A stretch of DNA of 8,483 bases, taken from NCBI GenBank assembly GCA_902792495.1, contig CADBAC010000033.1:1-8483 (forward strand), given 5' to 3'. Below the pieces are notes generated by a model. That model saw nothing but the letters and a program-made list of their open reading frames with translations, did no database searches and was not told where the DNA came from. Source of the stretch: Ruminococcus flavefaciens (GTDB taxonomy: Bacteria > Bacillota > Clostridia > Oscillospirales > Ruminococcaceae). Numbering within the stretch: position 1 is the stretch's first letter; each line of letters starts with the position of its first letter. The position numbers and the translations under genes were made by a program. Shown here one piece after another: positions 7,287 to 8,483 of this stretch.

Positions 7287-7727
7287 TTATCCGATGCCCG
7301 ATGAGCCGAAGCCGCCCTCTCCTCTCTCTGTATCGGAGAGTGTGTCGCTTACTTCGATATCGGGAAATAGTACCTTTGTTGGTATGAGCTGTGCTATACG
7401 CATACCGTGCTCCACAGTAAACGGAGCTTTACCGTTATTGATGAGGGGGATGAACCATTCTCCTCTGTAGTCGCTGTCCACAACGCCTACGCAGTTTGCA
7501 AGGGTCACGCCGAATTTTGTGGAGAGCCCCGAACGTGGATATATCAGCAGAGCCACATCATCACAGTCAGGCTCGGCGGTGATACCAACAGGGATCATTT
7601 TTATATCGCCTGGTTCAAGGGTAACAGGTTCGTCCAGACAGGCTGAGATATCCAGTCCTGCGCTGGCAGAAGTAGCCCTTGAGGGGATAATGGCGTTATC
7701 CTTCAGTTTCTTGAAAGTCAGCTTCAT
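7287..7727 (-). CDS. dut: Deoxyuridine 5'-triphosphate nucleotidohydrolase (dUTPase)
   Basis: At 146 residues this is a normal-length trimeric dUTPase with all five signature motifs in order: AGLDISA (23-29), PRSGLS (64-69), GVVDSDYRGEW (81-91, with catalytic Asp84 and uracil-site Tyr87), RIAQLI (110-115) and the C-terminal arm RGEGGFGSSG (135-144). It hydrolyses dUTP to dUMP and pyrophosphate in the cytoplasm, keeping uracil out of DNA and feeding dTMP synthesis. A GAGGT site precedes the ATG at 7727. The gene is first in line after the repeat-bearing spacer and 42 bases before the DUF4321 gene. Confidence 0.97.
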   Translation of the reverse strand: MKLTFKKLKDNAIIPSRATSASAGLDISACLDEPVTLEPGDIKMIPVGITAEPDCDDVALLIYPRSGLSTKFGVTLANCVGVVDSDYRGEWFIPLINNGKAPFTVEHGMRIAQLIPTKVLFPDIEVSDTLSDTERGEGGFGSSGIG

Positions 7728-7739
7728 AGTTACCTCTTG

Positions 7740-7812
7740 TTAGTTATGAGTTGTAAGTGCTAAGATCGTTATCAGCTATCAGCGGATCTTACAACTGATC
7801 ACTAATAACTAA
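7740..7812. repeat. Quasi-palindromic intergenic repeat upstream of dut
   Basis: Three nested arm pairs are visible. The outer pair is TTAGTTAT (7740-7747) with ATAACTAA (7805-7812). The middle pair is GTTGTAAG (7750-7757) with CTTACAAC (7788-7795). The inner pair is TAAGATC (7761-7767) with GATCTTA (7785-7791). The last two share bases, so they are alternative folds. The centre has two tandem copies of TATCAGC (7770-7783). It fills most of the 94-base gap between the U32 gene and dut. It could be a dispersed repeat, an mRNA hairpin at the U32 end, or an element in the dut leader; there is no U-tract. Confidence 0.5.
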
Positions 7813-7821
7813 AAACTTACT

Positions 7822-8482
7822 TTAAAGTATCCCACGATAGTACAGGCCACGGGTAATGTTTCCACGGGGCTTTATGCCTGAGAGAGCGTCCAGTGTCTGC
7901 TGAGCGTCCTCATCGTGCAGGATCACCAGTCCGCAGGAAATATTCTTCATTTCGTCCAGCCTGTCCTGCATATAGAGTATGTCGGTATTGAGTATCTCCT
8001 TGCTGTCCTTATTGCAGACCACAGGGAGCTGTCTGCCTGTTCTGTCGGTGAGGGTGCGTGTGCATCCTTCGCAGCTGCCTTTTTCGTTCAGGATCGGGCA
8101 GTTTCTCGTCACAGCTGCCCTTTTCATTCTGAATGGGGCAGTTTCTCGTCAGCATAAGGGGAAGTCTGCCGTATATCACTGCACCGAGGGGGAGATGAGT
8201 GCGTACCTTTGCAAGCTGTTCAAGGGTAGCTTCAAAGGAGAAAACGCAGTCTTCCAGTCCCAGACCGCAGAGGTATTCGGCGCTGTAGGAGTTGAAAACG
8301 TTGAGGGTAAAGCTTCCGTGAAGCTTCATGCCCAGCTTTCTGCCTATGGCTATGCTGTCGGGAGTATGGCAGTAAAGTCTCACGAATCCCAGAGACATAA
8401 GTTCTGTCAGCCTTGCAGTCAGTGCTTTTTCGTCCGTGATGAACCGTGGAGGGGAAAGTATGACTTTCTCCGCAGGGATATC
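7822..8482 (-). pseudogene. U32-family peptidase/hydroxylase, 3' part, frameshifted
   Basis: The gene enters from the right edge in frame (DIPAEKVILSPPRFITDE...) and reads through typical U32 blocks: LHGSFTLNVFNSYSAEYL, a Gly-rich segment with FSFEATLEQL, and YGRLPLMLTRNCP. A 40-bp tandem duplication (8072-8151) then shifts the frame. The old frame continues as CDEKLPDPERKR and stops at 8009. The correct continuation lies in the other frame: RNCPILNEKGSCEGC, LTDRTGRQLPVVCN, ILNTDILYMQDRLDE, down to the TAA at 7822. Removing one 40-bp copy would restore a single open gene. The four Cys in the RNCP, GSC, EGC and VVC positions look like the conserved cysteine set of the family; the frameshift costs the upstream product all but the first two. 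U32 proteins include collagenase-like proteases and the RlhA/TrhP RNA-hydroxylation factors; I cannot say which this is. It may be a true pseudogene or an assembly error. Confidence 0.85.
8072..8151. repeat. 40-bp imperfect tandem duplication inside the U32 gene
   Basis: Two adjacent 40-base units (8072-8111 and 8112-8151) agree at 35 of 40 positions and share the perfect 16-base end GGGCAGTTTCTCGTCA. Both encode RNCPI-(Q or L)-NEKGSC in their own frame. Because 40 is not a multiple of three, the pair breaks the reading frame. Confidence 0.92.
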
Positions 8483-8483
8483 G

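Noticed and set aside
7740..7812. MITE-like mobile element
   Set aside because: The terminal arms are only 8 bases and no clear target-site duplication flanks them, so I record it only as a repeat.
8009..8127. Programmed ribosomal frameshift in the U32 gene
   Set aside because: There is no slippery heptamer plus structure, and the frame break is fully explained by the 40-bp duplication.

Overview
The window looks like part of a Firmicutes (Clostridia) chromosome, most likely a Ruminococcus-type gut or rumen fibre degrader. The grounds are a YicI-like alpha-xylosidase, an mreB-mreC-mreD-PBP2 cluster with strong AGGAGG ribosome binding sites, non-ATG starts (TTG, GTG), a DUF4321-type small membrane protein upstream of mreB, and a Thr-rich extracellular tail on the PBP. 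The genus is inference; the phylum-level call is firmer.

Layout. Bases 2-1021 (+ strand) hold the C-terminal part of a glycoside hydrolase family 31 enzyme, closed by a hairpin plus T-run terminator. Everything else lies on the - strand and is transcribed from right to left. From the right edge: a U32-family peptidase/hydroxylase gene, cut by the window edge and broken by a 40-bp imperfect tandem duplication (8482-7822); a 94-bp spacer with a quasi-palindromic repeat; dut (dUTPase); a DUF4321 small membrane protein; mreB; mreC; mreD; and mrdA (PBP2). After mrdA comes a 229-bp spacer with a REP-like palindrome and a GC-rich hairpin, then an M23 metallopeptidase with a SpoIIQ-like layout, which converges on the GH31 gene.

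Function. mreB, mreC, mreD and mrdA encode the core of the elongasome, which directs side-wall peptidoglycan synthesis: a cytoplasmic actin-like filament, its membrane-bound partners and the class B transpeptidase. The M23 protein is a membrane-anchored hydrolase with intact zinc ligands that could act on the same wall, or in sporulation if it is a SpoIIQ orthologue. dut and the U32 gene share the strand but not the pathway.

I see no convincing new system. The points that most merit a second look are the broken U32 gene, whose two 40-bp copies differ almost only at synonymous sites (suggesting two diverged alleles joined together, biologically or by assembly); the Lys/Thr/Pro/Gln-rich tail on PBP2; and the intergenic palindromes. 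No gene-free stretch exceeds 300 bases. I saw no rRNA, tRNA, CRISPR array or insertion sequence.
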